The position numbers and the translations under genes are program-made. From contig JABDLI010000341.1 of NCBI GenBank assembly GCA_013003065.1, positions 1-36,782 on the forward strand: a stretch of 36,782 bases of DNA. The letters run 5' to 3'. Below, one piece after another: positions 34,935 to 36,782 of this stretch. Position 1 is the stretch's first letter, and each line of letters starts with the position of its first letter. The notes beneath the pieces are model-generated. The model made no database searches, was not told the DNA's origin, and worked only from the letters and a program-made list of their open reading frames with translations. The stretch is from Phycisphaerales bacterium. Its GTDB lineage: Bacteria; Planctomycetota; Phycisphaerae; Phycisphaerales; SM1A02.

Positions 34935-35197
34935 GACGATGTTCCTTTCGCAAGATCCGGCGCACCGCCGGCCGCGTCGTACCCTCGATCGCGGGTTTCG
35001 ATGCGCGATGCATTGCGGGCGGACCGAAGACATGACGGCCGGGATCCGCCCAAGGAGTGCCGGCCCGAGGGGCCGTCCGACCGTGGGTACAGGATCCCAG
35101 ATGGTCTGGGTCTCTGCAAGAAGTAAGGCGTTTTCGCCGGGGAGGCTAGGGGGAAAGGGGGTCGGGTGCGGGTGGTGCGTCCGGAGCGGGGGGGGGG
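34935..35197. other. Leader of prepilin-like gene copy 1
   Basis: This 263-bp stretch between the hexamer array and the gene holds a perfect inverted repeat, CCCAGA-TGG-TCTGGG (35096-35110), that could be an operator or small hairpin, and a G-run near 35189-35197. No promoter stands out clearly and I see no gene. Confidence 0.4.
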
Positions 35198-35413
35198 CCG
35201 CGTCCGTGGCCGTGTCCGCGCCCGTGACCGCGTCCGTGTCCGTGGCCGCGACCGCGTCCGTGGCCGCGTCCGTGTCCGTGGCCGCGTCCGTGTCCGCGAC
35301 CGTGACCGCGTCCGTGTCCGTGCCCGTGACCGCGTCCGTGTCCGCGACCGTGACCGCGTCCGTGTCCGCGACCGTGACCGCGTCCGTGTCCGCGACCGCG
35401 TCCGTGTCCGCGC
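35198..35413. repeat. Array of 36 CCGYGN hexamers
   Basis: Thirty-six consecutive hexamers of the form CCGCGN or CCGTGN fill 216 bp without a phase break, and the last base is directly adjacent to the stop codon (35414-35416) of the next gene. Within it a 24-nt higher-order unit, CGCGACCGTGACCGCGTCCG plus TGTC, is present four times in tandem (35295-35390, one copy varied). The array is read on neither strand by a gene I accept. Confidence 0.9.
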
Positions 35414-36559
35414 TCAATCCCCGACGACGTCGCGCCCTCGGATTCCATCCGTCGTCAGAATGTGAAAGCTCGTCGCCGCCTGGTCGTATCCGGCGTCGAT
35501 GAGATAGCCGTTCTCATCCCAGACGGTGTCCTTGCTCCACAAACCCCAGTTCGGCTCCCCGGTCTGCGCTCGCATGCGGCCGTCGGCTCGCATCGCCTTG
35601 CGGACGCCCACGCCCTCGACGTGACCGTCGTAGAAGAGGGTGATCGGGCTCGACTCCCAGGCGTGGTTGAAGTAGTAGGGCTCGCAGCCCGCGTACGTGC
35701 CGGGATCGAAGATGCCGTTGCAGTCCTGCTGGGCGTTTTGAAGCCAGTGGTGCTCGAGCATGTGCGTCTTGAGGTTGGGGTAGAGCGCCTGGCTGAACGA
35801 CGGCGAGCGGTGGCCGGCGGCGAAGGACCAGGGGTCGGCCCAGCCGTTGGCCGTGTCGTCGTTGGGATCGTCGTGCCACATGACCTGCGGGTTGAACATC
35901 GCCGCCGGGCTCAGGACGTAGCTCGTCCACGCCGGGATCTCGCCCAGCTCGCTCGTGACCTCGGCGAGGAAGCAGAAGTCGTCCGGGCTCTGGAAGCACT
36001 GGCCGACGGCGTTGATGGCCGCCTTGTCCTTCGGGGCGTAGAAGACCGGGTCGTAGAACTTGCCACTGACGTACTGGCTGAACTGACGGGCGTTGCCCAG
36101 CCGGAACGAGCCGAAGTACTCGTTGAACCCCGTGAAGTTGATCGGGAGCGTCAGCCCGTTGTTCGCCGCGTGGGTGCAGCGGTAGGCGAGCATTCGCGAG
36201 ATGCCCTCATCTGGATGCCAGCCCCAGCCCAGGTACACCGGCGGGTGCTGCGTCGCGTCGTAGAGGGGATCGCCGACCGGACCACCGTGCGCGGCCTGGT
36301 AGTTGGCGTAGGCATCGTGCGTGCCCGAGCCCCATTGCCCGATGTTGTCGTCGACGAACGTGAGCTGCCGATCGCTCCACTCCGCCGCGTACGCCTGGTG
36401 CGCGGTGGCGAGGTTCCGGAGGTTGGACTGGGAGATCGACACCTTGGCCTGATCACGCGCCTTGCCGATGGCGGGCAGGAGGATGCCGACGAGCAACGCG
36501 ATGATGGAGACGACGACGAGCAGCTCGATGATCGTGAAGGCGTGGCGTCGGGTGATCAT
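35414..36559 (-). CDS. Prepilin-like protein with type II/IV N-terminal methylation motif, copy 2
   Basis: The 381-residue paralogue of the previous gene starts 'MITRRHAFTIIELLVVVSIIALL' and shares nearly the whole first 75 and last 110 residues with copy 1; the middle differs much more. Cleavage would again be after Ala. Conserved 'GCEPYYFNHAWESSP' and 'FYDGHVEGVGVRKAMRADGR' close the protein. I chose the ATG at 36559 (AAGGA about 9 nt upstream); the track start at 36778 lies beyond the upstream hexamer array. The stop codon touches the 36-unit array. Function unknown; probably exported through a type II/IV pilus-like machine. Confidence 0.88.
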   Translation of the reverse strand: MITRRHAFTIIELLVVVSIIALLVGILLPAIGKARDQAKVSISQSNLRNLATAHQAYAAEWSDRQLTFVDDNIGQWGSGTHDAYANYQAAHGGPVGDPLYDATQHPPVYLGWGWHPDEGISRMLAYRCTHAANNGLTLPINFTGFNEYFGSFRLGNARQFSQYVSGKFYDPVFYAPKDKAAINAVGQCFQSPDDFCFLAEVTSELGEIPAWTSYVLSPAAMFNPQVMWHDDPNDDTANGWADPWSFAAGHRSPSFSQALYPNLKTHMLEHHWLQNAQQDCNGIFDPGTYAGCEPYYFNHAWESSPITLFYDGHVEGVGVRKAMRADGRMRAQTGEPNWGLWSKDTVWDENGYLIDAGYDQAATSFHILTTDGIRGRDVVGD

Positions 36560-36598
36560 GGCGAGGGTCCTTGTTGTGCGCGTGTTCCTTGGTGGGGG

Positions 36599-36742
36599 CG
36601 TGTTCGTGTCCGCGTCCGGGTCCGCGACCGTGTCCGCGGCCGTGTTCGCGTCCGTGTCCGCGTCCGCGGCCGTGTCCGTGTCCGCGACCGCGTCCGCGAC
36701 CGTGTCCGTGTCCGTGTGCGCGTTCGTATCCGCGACCGCATG
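36599..36742. repeat. Second hexamer array upstream of copy 2
   Basis: About 24 units of CGYGNC-type hexamers (the same repeat in another phase) with more variation than the inner array, including TATC and GGGT variants. It lies about 40 bp upstream of the prepilin-like gene copy 2 and ends near the window edge. Confidence 0.8.
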
Positions 36743-36782
36743 CACAGCGGCGTCCGCACCAACCACACCCAAACCCAATCGT

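Noticed and set aside
35198-35413. CRISPR array
   Set aside because: Units are contiguous 6-mers without spacers, and there are no cas genes.
35146-35448. A GHGRGHGRG-rich open frame through the hexamer array
   Set aside because: Any frame through a stop-free hexamer repeat stays open. There is no start context, and the repeat ends at a neighbouring gene's stop.

Overview
The window reads as a GC-rich bacterial chromosome segment, most likely from a planctomycete of the class Phycisphaerae. The lineage call is inference. It rests on two tandem H/FTIIELLVVV-type prepilin-like proteins ending in a 'FYDGHVEGVG'-type block, a planctomycete-style L27, and several orphan proteins of a planctomycete kind. 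No tRNA, rRNA, CRISPR array or transposase is visible.

Left part (1-7.2 kb): the end of a membrane protein overlaps tyrS (tyrosyl-tRNA synthetase). Convergent to tyrS is a two-gene c-di-AMP unit, cdaA (diadenylate cyclase) followed by a YbbR/CdaR partner. Divergent from cdaA is an orphan Cys-containing protein overlapping a lipoprotein gene. About 770 bp without a convincing gene follow, holding dispersed palindromic repeats and a purine-rich repeat tract, and then an RDD-family membrane protein.

Middle (7.3-25.2 kb): one almost uninterrupted flagellar cluster on the plus strand. Its order is a large membrane-anchored TPR protein, a FlgN-like chaperone, a histidine kinase and sigma-54 activator pair of FlrB/FlrC type, flgB, flgC, fliE, fliF, fliG, fliH, fliI, fliJ, a MotE-like protein, fliK, flgD, a Flg_new-like protein, flgE and flbD. 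Together these cover the basal body rod, MS ring, rotor, export ATPase complex, hook-length control and hook, plus a regulatory pair that could time late genes. Start/stop overlaps and short gaps argue for co-transcription. A perfect GCCGATAA octamer with an upstream TGAAGTT lies 56 bp before the first gene and resembles a flagellar sigma-28 promoter. A weaker sigma-54-like site lies before flgB.

Right part (25.2-36.8 kb): a 112-bp inverted-repeat structure separates the flagellar cluster from a minus-strand run of dnaA, a secreted alpha-helical-repeat-like protein and a DegT-family aminotransferase. Next come a GNAT acetyltransferase (minus), a secreted orphan (plus), rpmA (L27) and obgE, with clear hairpin terminators after rpmA and, on the minus strand, after the first prepilin-like gene. 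The window ends in two tandem minus-strand prepilin-like paralogues. Each is preceded by a long array of CCGYGN hexamers; the inner array is 36 in-register units that stop exactly at the neighbour's stop codon.

The observations most worth a second look are the hexamer-array/pseudopilin cassettes, the dispersed 48-nt palindromic element, the altered DGA motif in CdaA, the altered DNA-contact signature and N-terminal extension of DnaA, and the TPR protein heading the flagellar operon. Nothing here is by itself a demonstrably new system.
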